Origin: Ramlibacter sp.
Lineage (GTDB): Bacteria > Pseudomonadota > Gammaproteobacteria > Burkholderiales > Burkholderiaceae_C
DNA length: 64,000 nt
Direction of reading: 5' to 3'
Assembly (NCBI GenBank): GCA_019635415.1
Contig: JAHBZN010000001.1
Span: 248,001-312,000, forward strand
The stretch's first letter is position 1. Every line of letters begins with the position of its first letter. Below are positions 7,976-16,622 of this stretch, one piece after another. The translations under genes were made by a program, and so were the position numbers. A model generated the notes under the pieces. The model had not been told where the DNA came from. It searched no databases and saw only the letters and a list, made by a program, of their open reading frames with translations.

Positions 7976-9055
7976 TCAGGCCAGCAGGGCCTGGGCGAAT
8001 TCACGCGCGTTGAAGGTTTCGAGGTCTTCCAGCTTCTCGCCCACGCCGATGAAATACACCGGCACGGGCCGTTCCTGCGAAATCGCGGCGAGCACGCCTC
8101 CCTTGGCCGTGCCGTCGAGCTTGGTCACGATCAGGCCGGTGAGCTGCAGCGCGTCGTCGAAGGCCTTGACCTGGCTCAGCGCGTTCTGGCCGGTGTTGCC
8201 GTCGATCACCAGCAGGACTTCATGGGGCGCGGTGGCCTCGGCCTTGGTGATCACGCGGCGGATCTTCTTGAGCTCCTCCATCAGGTGCAGCTGCGTGGGC
8301 AGCCGCCCGGCGGTGTCCACCAGCACCACGTCCTTGCCGCGCGCCTTGCCCGCGCTGACCGCGTCAAAGCTCACGGCGGCCGGGTCGCCGCCTTCCTGGC
8401 TCACGATCTCCACCGTGTTGCGGTCGGCCCAGACGCCGAGCTGCTCGCGCGCCGCGGCACGGAAGGTGTCGGCCGCGGCCAGCAGCACCGATGCGCCTTC
8501 GCCCGCGAGGTGCCGGGTGAGCTTGCCGATCGACGTGGTCTTGCCCGCGCCGTTCACGCCGGCCACCATGATCACGGTGGGCTGTTGCTGGCCGATCACG
8601 AGGGCCTTTTCCAGCGGCTTGAGCATGCGCGTCAGGGCCTCGACGAGCAGGTTGCGCACCTGCACCGGGTGCGTGGCGCCGGTGTCCTTGACGCGGCGCC
8701 TCACCTCGTCCAGCAGCTGCTGCGTGGCCTTCACGCCGGTGTCGGCCATCAGCAGTGCCGACTCCAGGTCTTCGTACAGCGCTTCGTCGATGCGCGCGCC
8801 GCTGAACACCGAAGTCAGGCTCGAGCCGGTCTTGCGCAGGCCGGCCGTCAGCCGGTCCACCCAGCGCGCGCGCTCGGGCGGCGTGGCAGACGGCGCGGGC
8901 ACCTCGATGGGCGCGGTGAGGGCACTGCCGATCAGGCTGGGGCCTTCCGCCATTGCCGGGGCGGCCGCCGGCGCCTGCGCGGGCGCGGCAGGGACGGCAG
9001 GGACGGCAGGGGCCGCTGCGGGGGGCGGGACTTTTTTCCGGAAGAAACTGAACAT
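7976..9055 (-). CDS. ftsY: signal recognition particle receptor FtsY
   Basis: This 359-residue SRP GTPase targets ribosome-nascent chain complexes to the membrane. It starts MFSFFRKK, has a low-complexity Pro/Ala linker (about 10-45) in place of the long acidic A domain, then the N domain and the G domain: G1 GVNGAGKTT near 168, DTFRAAA, G3 DTAGRLP and G4 TKLDGTAKGG. The linker is encoded in part by tandem 9-bp units near 8990-9012. It diverges from the M16 protease gene with only 29 bases between start codons. Confidence 0.96.
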   Translation of the reverse strand: MFSFFRKKVPPPAAAPAVPAVPAAPAQAPAAAPAMAEGPSLIGSALTAPIEVPAPSATPPERARWVDRLTAGLRKTGSSLTSVFSGARIDEALYEDLESALLMADTGVKATQQLLDEVRRRVKDTGATHPVQVRNLLVEALTRMLKPLEKALVIGQQQPTVIMVAGVNGAGKTTSIGKLTRHLAGEGASVLLAAADTFRAAAREQLGVWADRNTVEIVSQEGGDPAAVSFDAVSAGKARGKDVVLVDTAGRLPTQLHLMEELKKIRRVITKAEATAPHEVLLVIDGNTGQNALSQVKAFDDALQLTGLIVTKLDGTAKGGVLAAISQERPVPVYFIGVGEKLEDLETFNAREFAQALLA

Positions 9056-9068
9056 TGAAGGGCTTTTT

Positions 9069-9084
9069 AGAATCACACGATTCT
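9069..9084. promoter_or_regulatory. small palindrome between divergent ftsY and M16 starts
   Basis: AGAATC-ACAC-GATTCT fills the 29-base gap between two divergent start codons and abuts the M16 ATG. Given the very short gap, promoters must overlap the coding ends or lie in the genes. The palindrome could be a regulator site or a hairpin sequestering the 5' end of the protease message; neither is proven. Confidence 0.35.
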
Positions 9085-10500
9085 ATGAAACACCCCCTGC
9101 GGCCACGGCTCGCCCTCATTTCCCTCGCGCTGGCCCTGATGGGGCCCGCTTTTGCGGCCCGGGCCGCCGACCCCGCAGAGGCGGCCAAGGTGAGCCGGTT
9201 CACGCTGGCCAACGGGCTCACGGTCATCGTCAAGCCCGACCACCGGGCGCCGACCGCGGTGCAGATGCTCTGGGTGCGCGTCGGTGCCGTGGACGAGGTG
9301 GACGGCACCAGTGGCGTGGCCCATGTGCTGGAGCACATGATGTTCAAGGGCACGCCCGAGGTACCGGCCGGCGAGTTTTCGCGACGGGTCGCGGCGCTCG
9401 GTGGGCGCGAGAACGCCTTCACCGGCCGTGACTTCACCGGCTACTACCAGCAGATCCCGGCGGCCCGCCTAGAGGACGTGATGAAGCTCGAATCCGACCG
9501 CTTCGCCCACAACCAGTGGCCGGACGAGGAATTCCGCAAGGAGATCGAGGTGGTCAAGGAGGAGCGCCGCATGCGCACCGAGGACCAGCCCCGCGCCCTG
9601 CTGCATGAGCAGCTCAACGCCACGGCCTTCGTGGCCTCGCCCTACCACCGCCCCGTGGTGGGCTGGATGAGCGACCTCGATGCCATGACGCCGGTCGACG
9701 CGCGTGCCTTTTTCCATCAGTGGTACACCCCGGCGAACGCGGCCCTGGTGGTGGCCGGCGATGTGCGGGCCGACGAGGTGCAGCGCCTGGCGCAGCGTTA
9801 CTACGGCGCCATTCCCTCGCGCGTGCTGCCCGCGCGCAAGCCACGCGAGGAGCCGCCGCAGGCGGGCCTGAGACGCATCGAGTTCAAGGCGCCGGCCGAG
9901 CAGGCCTACCTTGCGCTGGCCTTCAAGGTGCCGCAGCTCACCTCGTTCGAACCGTCGCCCGTGCTGGATGACGTGCTGGCCCTGACGGTGCTCGCGGCCG
10001 TGCTCGACGGCTATCCGGGCGCCCGCCTGGAGCGGGCCCTGACCCAGGGCCCTGACCGGCTGGCTGACAGCGCTGGCGCGTCCAATGGCCTGTGGGGCCG
10101 GGGCCCGCAACTTTTCATGCTGGATGCGGTGCCGGCGCCGGGCAAGACCAGCGCGCAGGTGGAAGCCGCGCTGCGTGCCGAAGTGGCCCGTGTCGCGCGT
10201 GACGGCGTGAACGAGGCGGAACTCAATCGCGTCAAGACGCAATGGGTGGCCGGCGAGGTCTACAAGCTCGACTCGCTCATGAGCCAGGCCCGCGAGCTGG
10301 GCAGCGTCTGGGCACTGGGCCTGCCGCTGGACGCCGGGGATCAGTTGATCCAGCGCCTGCGTGCCGTGACCGCCGCGCAGGTGCAGGCGGTGGCAGCCCG
10401 CTACTTTGGCGATGACCAGCTGACCGTCGCCACCCTGGTGCCGCAGCCCCTGGACAAGAACCGCAAACCCCGCACACCCCCCGCGGGTTCGCGCCACTGA
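9085..10500 (+). CDS. M16 family zinc metalloprotease, catalytic subunit
   Basis: The 471-residue periplasmic protein has a signal peptide (to about residue 28, ending AARAAD) and an M16A peptidase domain with the inverted zinc motif HVLEH near residue 83, plus downstream glutamates in EIEVVKEERR near 160 supplying the third ligand. The second half is an M16C domain. It is followed after 17 bases by a paralogue lacking the zinc motif, the usual arrangement of a catalytic/non-catalytic heterodimer. The ATG at 9085 was chosen because it gives a clean signal peptide. Confidence 0.92.
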   Translation: MKHPLRPRLALISLALALMGPAFAARAADPAEAAKVSRFTLANGLTVIVKPDHRAPTAVQMLWVRVGAVDEVDGTSGVAHVLEHMMFKGTPEVPAGEFSRRVAALGGRENAFTGRDFTGYYQQIPAARLEDVMKLESDRFAHNQWPDEEFRKEIEVVKEERRMRTEDQPRALLHEQLNATAFVASPYHRPVVGWMSDLDAMTPVDARAFFHQWYTPANAALVVAGDVRADEVQRLAQRYYGAIPSRVLPARKPREEPPQAGLRRIEFKAPAEQAYLALAFKVPQLTSFEPSPVLDDVLALTVLAAVLDGYPGARLERALTQGPDRLADSAGASNGLWGRGPQLFMLDAVPAPGKTSAQVEAALRAEVARVARDGVNEAELNRVKTQWVAGEVYKLDSLMSQARELGSVWALGLPLDAGDQLIQRLRAVTAAQVQAVAARYFGDDQLTVATLVPQPLDKNRKPRTPPAGSRH

Positions 10501-10517
10501 ACCCCGGGAGCTGATCG

Positions 10518-11897
10518 ATGCTTCAGATTGCTATCAAAAATGTAGCTGCACGTGGCCTGTTGGCATGGGCTACAGCCTTCTTCATGGCCCAACCGGCGGC
10601 GGCCGCACTGGCGCTGGACCACTGGACACTGCCCAGCGGCGCCCGGGTCTGGCTGGCGCAGAGTCCAGCCATTCCGATGCTGGACGTGCAGATCGACTTT
10701 GACGCCGGCAGCCGCCGCGATCCCCCGGCGCAGGCTGGCCTGGCCAGCGTGATGGCGTCGATGACCGCGCGCGGCATCCGTGCCGCGGACCCGGCCGGGG
10801 CCCCGAGCGACTACCCCGGCGCGCTGGACGAGAACCAGCTCAGCGAGGCCTGGGCCGACCTGGGCGCGTCGTTCGACGCCAGCACCGACAGTGACCGCCT
10901 GAGCTTCAGCCTGCGCTCGCTGACCTACCCGGACCTGCTGGCGCGGGCCGTGCAACTGGCCTCGCGCCAGCTGGCGGCTCCGGCGTTCCCGGCCGACATC
11001 TGGCAGCGTGACCGCGAACGCTTGGTGGCCTCGATCAAGGAGGCGGACACCCGCCCCGGCACCGTCGCGGGCAAGGCATTCGCCAGGGCCGTCTACGGCG
11101 ACCATCCCTATGGGCAGCAGGCGACGCAGGCCACCCTGTCACGCATCAGCGTGGCCGACATGCGGGCCCTCTACCAGCGCCATGTGGTGGCCTGCCGGGC
11201 CAATGTCATCCTGGTGGGCGCGGTCACCCGCGCGCAGGCCGAGACCCTGGTCAACACGTTGCTGGCGCGCCTGCCGGCCAGCACCCCCGGGCGCTGTGCG
11301 CCATTGCCCCCGGTCGCCGAGGTGGTCGCACTGGCCGCGCCGGTCGAGCAGCGCATTCCGTTCGATTCGGCACAGGCCCATGTGTTCATTGGCCAGCCCG
11401 GCATCCAGCGGACCGACCCCGGTTACTTTCCGCTCATCGTCGGCAACTACATCCTGGGCGGTGGCGGCTTTGTGTCGCGCCTGACCAGCGAAGTGCGCGA
11501 AAAGCGCGGGCTGAGCTACAGCGTCTACAGCTACTTCGCGCCGGCGCGTCACGCAGGCGCCTTCACGCTGGGCCTGCAGACCCGGCCCGATCAGGCCGAC
11601 CAGGCCGTGCAGGTGGCGCGCGACGTGCTGAGCCGCTTCGTGGCGGACGGCCCGAGCGAAGCCGAACTCCAGGCCGCCAAGGACAACCTCGTGGGCGGCT
11701 TCGCGCTGCGCATCGACAGCAACCGCAAGCTGCTGGGCAACATCGCCGGCATGGCCTGGAACGATCTGCCTCTGGACTACCTGGACACCTGGACGCAGCA
11801 CGTCAACGAGGTCACCGTGGATCAGATCAAGGCGGCCTTTGCGCGCGTGCTGCAACCGCAGCGCATGGCCACGGTGATCGTCGGAGCCAGGCCCTGA
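10518..11897 (+). CDS. M16 family peptidase-like protein, non-catalytic partner
   Basis: This 459-residue M16 paralogue of the upstream protease has the N-terminal zinc HxxEH position replaced (AGLASVMASMTARG), so it cannot be an active zinc peptidase. It keeps the C-terminal domain, including GGGGFVSRLTSEVREKRGLSYSVYSYF with the conserved Arg/Tyr pair that holds the substrate C-terminus. Its signal peptide (IAIKNVAARGLLAWATA) is encoded by a 50-bp repeat at 10528-10577. It is co-transcribed with the catalytic subunit. Confidence 0.9.
   Translation: MLQIAIKNVAARGLLAWATAFFMAQPAAAALALDHWTLPSGARVWLAQSPAIPMLDVQIDFDAGSRRDPPAQAGLASVMASMTARGIRAADPAGAPSDYPGALDENQLSEAWADLGASFDASTDSDRLSFSLRSLTYPDLLARAVQLASRQLAAPAFPADIWQRDRERLVASIKEADTRPGTVAGKAFARAVYGDHPYGQQATQATLSRISVADMRALYQRHVVACRANVILVGAVTRAQAETLVNTLLARLPASTPGRCAPLPPVAEVVALAAPVEQRIPFDSAQAHVFIGQPGIQRTDPGYFPLIVGNYILGGGGFVSRLTSEVREKRGLSYSVYSYFAPARHAGAFTLGLQTRPDQADQAVQVARDVLSRFVADGPSEAELQAAKDNLVGGFALRIDSNRKLLGNIAGMAWNDLPLDYLDTWTQHVNEVTVDQIKAAFARVLQPQRMATVIVGARP
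10528..10577 (+). repeat. 50-bp repeat copy 2, signal peptide of the second M16 protein
   Basis: It begins TTGCTATCAAAAATGTAGC and ends GGCATGGGCTACAGCC. It lies in sense orientation within codons 4-20 of the gene. It matches the copy at 23962-24011 at 32 of 50 ungapped positions and is read in the same frame. Confidence 0.75.
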
Positions 11898-12018
11898 ACA
11901 CGCGGCATCCGTGACGCACTGGACAATGGGCGCTTCAGAGTGTGAAAAGGTGTAACGACTGCGACGTTTTTCTTGCCGAAGTCATGGGTTGGGCGTAAAT
12001 AAAGGGCAGGAACCTCAC

Positions 12019-12606
12019 ATGTCGCTACTCAAATCACTTTTTGCAGGCAAGGAAGGCGGGTCCCGACCCCCGTCGGGCCCCGAGACGGCCCCTGTAAAAA
12101 TGAACCTCGAGGAGCGCATGGCGTTTCGCCGCGAGATGCTGTACGAGGCGATCAAGGTCACCATGCAGGCCCACGGGGTGTTGTCCGCAAGCTACAAGTT
12201 CCGCGTGGTGCGCAATGACAAGCGGGGCCACCAGTATTCGGTGATGGTGGACCTCAACACCGACTTCCTGCACAACCGCGAGGGCCAGCCCGAGCACCTC
12301 GTGGCCGTGGGCGCGGCCATCACGAAGAACGCGATGACCCGCTACGGCGTGGTGGTGGCCGGCGTGTACTGGCGCGTCAACGACGAGATGCAGGGCTTTG
12401 ACCACCATCGCGCTGAACATCACAGCGTGCCCGCGTCCGTGCCGCCCGAGCTCTCCCCACGCCAGAAGTACGAGCGCGCCACGGCCGAGGAGCTCGCGGC
12501 ATTCGAAGCCGCCTGGCAGAAGGGCCAGGAGCTGCACGTGGGCGACCGCGTGTACTCGTCGGACCTGGCACCCCTCACGGGCGACTCGGGGTCGGACAGC
12601 CGCTGA
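12019..12606 (+). CDS. conserved hypothetical cytoplasmic protein
   Basis: The 195-residue protein has no signal peptide or membrane segment. Its central region (EAIKVTMQAHGVLSASYKFRVV through the YGVVVAGVYWRVN strand) is compact and charged, followed by a Glu/Ala-rich C-terminal part. I recognise no known domain. The start MSLLKSLF was preferred over a possible start ten codons earlier because AGGA precedes it at suitable spacing. It lies between the M16 pair and rsmD, separated from each by short gaps. Confidence 0.75.
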   Translation: MSLLKSLFAGKEGGSRPPSGPETAPVKMNLEERMAFRREMLYEAIKVTMQAHGVLSASYKFRVVRNDKRGHQYSVMVDLNTDFLHNREGQPEHLVAVGAAITKNAMTRYGVVVAGVYWRVNDEMQGFDHHRAEHHSVPASVPPELSPRQKYERATAEELAAFEAAWQKGQELHVGDRVYSSDLAPLTGDSGSDSR

Positions 12607-12641
12607 GCGCACGCCCCACGTGCGCCGGTTAAGCTCGGCGC

Positions 12642-13232
12642 ATGAGCAAGGCCGTTCCCCCCCGCACGCAGGGCAGCACCCGCCATGAAGTCCGCATCAT
12701 CGGCGGCCAGTGGCGGCGCACCCGCCTGAGCGTGGCGGACAAGCCGGGACTGCGGCCCACGCCGGACCGCGTGCGCGAGACCCTGTTCAACTGGCTGGGC
12801 CAGGACCTGTCGGGCTGGCGCTGCGTGGACGCCTTTGCCGGGACCGGGGCGCTGGGCTTCGAGGCGGCATCGCGCGGCGCGGCTCAGGTGCTCCTCTTCG
12901 AGCAGGACGCGGCCCTGGTGGCCCAGTTGCACCAGGTGCGGGAGCGGCTGGCGGCGCAGGCTGTCACGGTACGGCGTGGCGACGGTGTGGCCGCACTGCG
13001 CGCTCTGCCCGAGGCCTCGGTGGACCTGGTGATGCTCGACCCGCCATTCGACAGCGACTTGTTCCTGCCTGCGCTGCAGCCGGCGGTGGCCGCACTCGCG
13101 CCCGATGGGCGCCTGTATCTGGAGGCGCCGCAGGCCTGGGATGACGCCGTCCTGCAGCCGCTGGGACTGGCTGTGCGGCGGCACCTCAAGGCCGGGGCGG
13201 TCCACGCGCATCTGTTACATCGCATTGCATAA
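12642..13232 (+). CDS. rsmD: 16S rRNA (guanine(966)-N(2))-methyltransferase RsmD
   Basis: The 196-residue class I SAM-dependent methyltransferase modifies G966 of 16S rRNA. RsmD hallmarks are the RIIGGQWRRTRL start, RPTPDRVRETLFNWL near 44-58, the SAM motif DAFAGTGALGFEAASRGA near 64-81 and the catalytic DPPF near 130. The length fits the family. It is followed by coaD, a conserved bacterial pairing. Confidence 0.95.
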   Translation: MSKAVPPRTQGSTRHEVRIIGGQWRRTRLSVADKPGLRPTPDRVRETLFNWLGQDLSGWRCVDAFAGTGALGFEAASRGAAQVLLFEQDAALVAQLHQVRERLAAQAVTVRRGDGVAALRALPEASVDLVMLDPPFDSDLFLPALQPAVAALAPDGRLYLEAPQAWDDAVLQPLGLAVRRHLKAGAVHAHLLHRIA

Positions 13233-13289
13233 TGCATTGCAGCAAATGCATGAATCTGCAGTCCGCCGCACCCGGCACAGGAGAGCCTG

Positions 13290-13790
13290 ATGGTCCATAA
13301 CGTGATAGCCGTCTACCCCGGCACCTTCGACCCGATCACTTTGGGGCACGAGGATGTGGTGCGGCGTGCCACGCAGCTGTTCGACCGCGTGATCGTGGCC
13401 GTCGCGGCCGGGCACCACAAGAAGGCCATGTTCACGCTGCAGGAGCGCATCGAGATGGCGCGCGAGGCGGTCAAGCCTTTTCCCAAGGTGGAGGTCGAGA
13501 GCTTCTCGGGCCTGCTGCGCGACTTCGTGGTGGCGCGGGGCGGCAAGGCCATGATCCGCGGCCTTCGCGCGGTCACCGACTTTGACTATGAATTCCAGCT
13601 TGCCGGCATGAACCGCAGCCTGATGCCGGACGTGGAGACCGTCTTCCTCACGCCGAGTGACAAGTTCCAGTTCATCAGCAGCACGTTTGTGCGCGAGATC
13701 GCGGTGCTCGGTGGCGAGGTGGACAAGTTCGTCTCGCCGCTGGTGCAGGACCGGCTGGCCGAGAAGGTGCGCAGCCTCGGGCGCGAATAG
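13290..13790 (+). CDS. coaD: pantetheine-phosphate adenylyltransferase CoaD
   Basis: The 166-residue nucleotidyltransferase catalyses the penultimate step of coenzyme A synthesis, adenylating 4'-phosphopantetheine. It shows the YPGTFDPITLGH motif near 9-20 with the catalytic TxGH histidine, the MIRGLRAVTDFDYE segment and the ISSTFVRE C-terminal motif. Length and start are standard; GGAGAG precedes the ATG. In many proteobacteria a YfhL-type ferredoxin follows directly; here it lies 9.5 kb away, at 23342. Confidence 0.96.
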   Translation: MVHNVIAVYPGTFDPITLGHEDVVRRATQLFDRVIVAVAAGHHKKAMFTLQERIEMAREAVKPFPKVEVESFSGLLRDFVVARGGKAMIRGLRAVTDFDYEFQLAGMNRSLMPDVETVFLTPSDKFQFISSTFVREIAVLGGEVDKFVSPLVQDRLAEKVRSLGRE

Positions 13791-13805
13791 GTTCGCCGGC
13801 CGGTC

Positions 13806-14516
13806 TCAGGCCAGCCGGCCCAGCCAGGACCGCAGGGCCGCGTTGACGGCCTCCGGCTGCTCCATCGTCAGCATGTGGCCGCAGCGGGGCACCTCGACCC
13901 GGGTGGCCTCGGGAACGAGCGCGGCAATTTCATGGGAGCATTCGGGGGGCGTCAGCTGGTCGGCATCGCCCCACATCACCAGCACCGGACAGCGCAGTCG
14001 CGGCAGGTGCAGCCGCGCGTCGGGACGGGCCATCACGGCGCGGTTCTGGCGGATCAGGCGCTCGGTGCCCGCGGCCAGGACGAAGTCGAGGTAGGCCTGC
14101 ACCAGTGCGGGGTTGGCTGCCTGCGCCGGGTGGAAAGCCAGCGCCACATTCGGCTCGATGACCTCGCGCACCTGGCCTTGCTCAAACAGCCGGATGGCCG
14201 CCTCGCGCAGGTCATGCATCTCGGGCGTTTCGGGGCGTGCGTTGGTGCCCAGCAGCGCCAGGGCCTCGATGCGCTGCGGCGCCTGGCGCGCCATTTCCAT
14301 CGCGATCATGCCGCCCATCGAGGCGCCGCAAAGCACCAGGGGGCCGGTGTGTGCCTTGAGCAGGGCGGCCGCCATGTCTTCGATGCGGGCCTCGTTCTGG
14401 TGGGCTTCGGCCACGTGGGGCTTCCAGGGATCGGCCAGCGCATGGAGCTGGGATTGCCACATCACGGCGTCGGCCGCGAGGCCGGGGATCAGGAGGAGTT
14501 CAGCCATGCGGGGCAT
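13806..14516 (-). CDS. alpha/beta hydrolase
   Basis: This 236-residue alpha/beta hydrolase has nucleophile motif GASMGG (near residue 65), an acid residue in MWGDADQLTPP and a C-terminal histidine in RCGHMLTMEQPEAVN. It resembles cytoplasmic MhpC/BioH-like esterases; the substrate is unknown. It converges with coaD and diverges from the histidine phosphatase gene. The start at 14516 has a weak GGTGG ribosome-binding-like motif; 14507 is an alternative. Confidence 0.85.
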   Translation of the reverse strand: MPRMAELLLIPGLAADAVMWQSQLHALADPWKPHVAEAHQNEARIEDMAAALLKAHTGPLVLCGASMGGMIAMEMARQAPQRIEALALLGTNARPETPEMHDLREAAIRLFEQGQVREVIEPNVALAFHPAQAANPALVQAYLDFVLAAGTERLIRQNRAVMARPDARLHLPRLRCPVLVMWGDADQLTPPECSHEIAALVPEATRVEVPRCGHMLTMEQPEAVNAALRSWLGRLA

Positions 14517-14534
14517 TGTGCCACCGGCATTGCA

Positions 14535-14585
14535 TTGCTATGAATTACATAGCATCTTGTGCAATATTCACGCGGGCTACAAGCC
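14535..14585 (+). repeat. 50-bp repeat copy 3, intergenic
   Basis: It begins TTGCTATGAATTACATAGC and ends CGCGGGCTACAAGCC in the gap between divergent genes, 53 bases before the histidine phosphatase start. The GCTATG/CATAGC arms form a perfect 6-bp hairpin. It is the only intergenic copy and is aligned to the others with one extra base near its end. Confidence 0.75.
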
Positions 14586-14637
14586 ATTTTTACGGGAATT
14601 CATTGGGAGAATGCCATGCTCTGCGGGATAATCGGGC

Positions 14638-15330
14638 ATGACCGAACTGATCCTGATCCGCCATGGTGAGACCGACTGGAACCGTGAACTGCGCTTCCAG
14701 GGCCAGGTGGACGTGCCGCTCAACGCCATGGGGCATGAACAGGCGCGGCGGCTCGCCCAGCGCCTGGCAGGCAGCCCGGTGCACCGGCTCTACCAGAGCG
14801 ACCTGCGGCGCACGCGTGAGACGGCTTCCCCGGTGGCGCAGCAGCTGGGCCTGCGCGGTCTCGACGAAGCGGCGCTGCGCGAGCAGCATTTCGGGCGCGT
14901 GGACGGCATGCGCGTGGACGACATCAAGCAGCAGTACCCCGAGGACTGGGCGGGCTGGCTGGCCTTCGACGAGCACTTTGCCATTCCCGGGGGTGAGACC
15001 ACGCGGCAGTTTCACTCGCGCGTGATGGGGGCCGTGCGTCGCATTGTCTCGGCGCATCCGGGCGAGACCGTGCTGGTGGTCACCCACGGGGGCGTGCTCG
15101 ACATGATCTACCGCACGGCGCGCGCGCTCGGGCTCAGCGGTCCACGGCAGAGCGAGATTCCGAACGCGGGGCTCAATCGCGTGCGCTTCCATGGCGAGGC
15201 CATCGACATCCTCGACTGGGCCGACACGCGCCACCTCGCGGACCTGCCACCCCAGCCGGTGTATGAGCAGGCCAGGCTTGCGCGCGAGGCGGCTCAGGCC
15301 AGTACCGAGCTCAACCCCAGCGCCGCATAG
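14638..15330 (+). CDS. histidine phosphatase family protein (phosphoglycerate mutase-like)
   Basis: The 230-residue protein has the RHG motif LIRHGETDWN near residues 6-15 (phosphohistidine His), the SDLRRTRETA segment, and the second catalytic His in VVTHGGVLDM near 150. This is the GpmB/CobC-like branch, which contains cofactor-independent-looking mutases and phosphatases; the substrate cannot be read from sequence. Its 3' end overlaps the convergent TPR gene by 37 bases. Confidence 0.88.
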   Translation: MTELILIRHGETDWNRELRFQGQVDVPLNAMGHEQARRLAQRLAGSPVHRLYQSDLRRTRETASPVAQQLGLRGLDEAALREQHFGRVDGMRVDDIKQQYPEDWAGWLAFDEHFAIPGGETTRQFHSRVMGAVRRIVSAHPGETVLVVTHGGVLDMIYRTARALGLSGPRQSEIPNAGLNRVRFHGEAIDILDWADTRHLADLPPQPVYEQARLAREAAQASTELNPSAA

Positions 15331-16622
15331 ACGCTGGCGGCCTGCGCTCGCAGCCGCAGCGATTCCGGTTGACCCCGCAGCTGGGGCTGCAGCACCTGCT
15401 GGGCAGCGGCGAGCTGCCCGCTGCGGACCAGGGCATTCAGATGGATCTGGGCGAACAGGTCGCGCTGTGCATGGCTGCCACCCACTTCCGCCATGCGCGG
15501 CAGGGCCTGGCCCAGCGCGTCCACGGCCTGCGGCCAGTCGCCTCGGGCATGGGCCAGCAGGCCGCGGCTGGCTGGCACGGCCACGCGCTGCCACGCGGCC
15601 TGGGCATGCACAGGGACCTGCTGCGCATGGTGTTCGATCTGGCGCAGCAGCGCGTCGGCTTCGGGGCGGCCGGCACGCGCCAGCCCGTAGAGGTACTGCA
15701 GGTCCAGAAAAGGCAGTACCTGGTCGTTCACGCGGGAAGCCAGGTAGTGACCCAGGTCCTGCCAGCGGTCGCCCACATCCACCCCGGCAAGTTCGAGCCG
15801 CGCCAGCAGGGACACGGCATTGATCTGGTCCTGCGAATATGCCTTGACCACGCCCCATACCTGGCGGTCATACAGCGCCAGCACCTCGTCGTGCGCCTGC
15901 AGCTCCAGCGCAAAGAGCGCCTGGTGCCACCAGTTGTGCGTGACCATGAAGGAGTTCAATCCGGTCCAGGTGTCGCTCACACTGCCGAGGAAGTCGTGGC
16001 CCTCCTGAATGCGGCCTTGCGTGAGCATCACGTGGGCCAGCGCATGGTGGGCCCAGGGCTCCTTGCGGCACAGGCGGATGGCGTGGTGCGCGGCGGCTTC
16101 GGCCTGCTCGAGCAGATGGCATTGCTCCCACGCAAAGGCCAGCATGCCGTGAAGGTAGGCCACGTCGGCGGCCGCGGGCCGGGCCGCCAGCGCCATGCGC
16201 AGCATGCCGGGCGAGTCGCCCAGGTTGAACAGGTGGTAGTGCCCCAGCTTGAGAGAAGCCAGGTCGCGCGGGAACTCGCGTGCCTGCTCCTCGTGCAATG
16301 CAACGGCGCGTGGCAGATCCCCCTCCACCCAGGCCTGCACGGCGGCCACGAAGCGTCGCTCCCGCGGTGTGGCCCGCAGCGGCGAAGCCAGGGCGCGCTC
16401 GATGAAGGGCCGCGCATGGCCGGTGGCATCGGCGGACTCGGCAAACATGTGGAGCGCCGCGCCGCAGGCCTGCACGAGGGGGCTGTGGTCGGTCTGGGCG
16501 GCTTCGAGCAGGTTGACCGCGCGGGCTTCGCTGGCGATGAATCCCTCGACGAAGTCGTTGACCGCCGCCAGGCTGTCCGCCGACTGCAGCGTGACCGGAT
16601 TGCCGAGACTGTCAGTCAGCAT
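15294..16622 (-). CDS. tetratricopeptide repeat protein, TTC38-like
   Basis: The 442-residue alpha-helical protein is built of degenerate TPR units. Its helical hairpins (for example HAIRLCRKEPWAHHALAHVMLTQGR and NSFMVTHNWWHQALFALE) resemble the bacterial relatives of eukaryotic TTC38. There is no signal peptide. It is the last gene of the peptide transporter/amidase operon, overlapping the amidase by 11 bases, and overlaps the convergent phosphatase gene by 37 bases. Its role is unknown; context suggests association with the amidase. Confidence 0.8.
   Translation of the reverse strand: MLTDSLGNPVTLQSADSLAAVNDFVEGFIASEARAVNLLEAAQTDHSPLVQACGAALHMFAESADATGHARPFIERALASPLRATPRERRFVAAVQAWVEGDLPRAVALHEEQAREFPRDLASLKLGHYHLFNLGDSPGMLRMALAARPAAADVAYLHGMLAFAWEQCHLLEQAEAAAHHAIRLCRKEPWAHHALAHVMLTQGRIQEGHDFLGSVSDTWTGLNSFMVTHNWWHQALFALELQAHDEVLALYDRQVWGVVKAYSQDQINAVSLLARLELAGVDVGDRWQDLGHYLASRVNDQVLPFLDLQYLYGLARAGRPEADALLRQIEHHAQQVPVHAQAAWQRVAVPASRGLLAHARGDWPQAVDALGQALPRMAEVGGSHAQRDLFAQIHLNALVRSGQLAAAQQVLQPQLRGQPESLRLRAQAASVYAALGLSSVLA

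Noticed and set aside
8988..9012. Tandem 9-bp units in ftsY as a phase-variable repeat
   Set aside because: Units are multiples of three in a flexible Pro/Ala linker, so copy changes would not switch expression.
13205..13260. Direct GCATTGC repeats between rsmD and coaD
   Set aside because: The units are short and overlap a simple TGCATAATGCA palindrome; no gene or regulator explains them and chance is likely.
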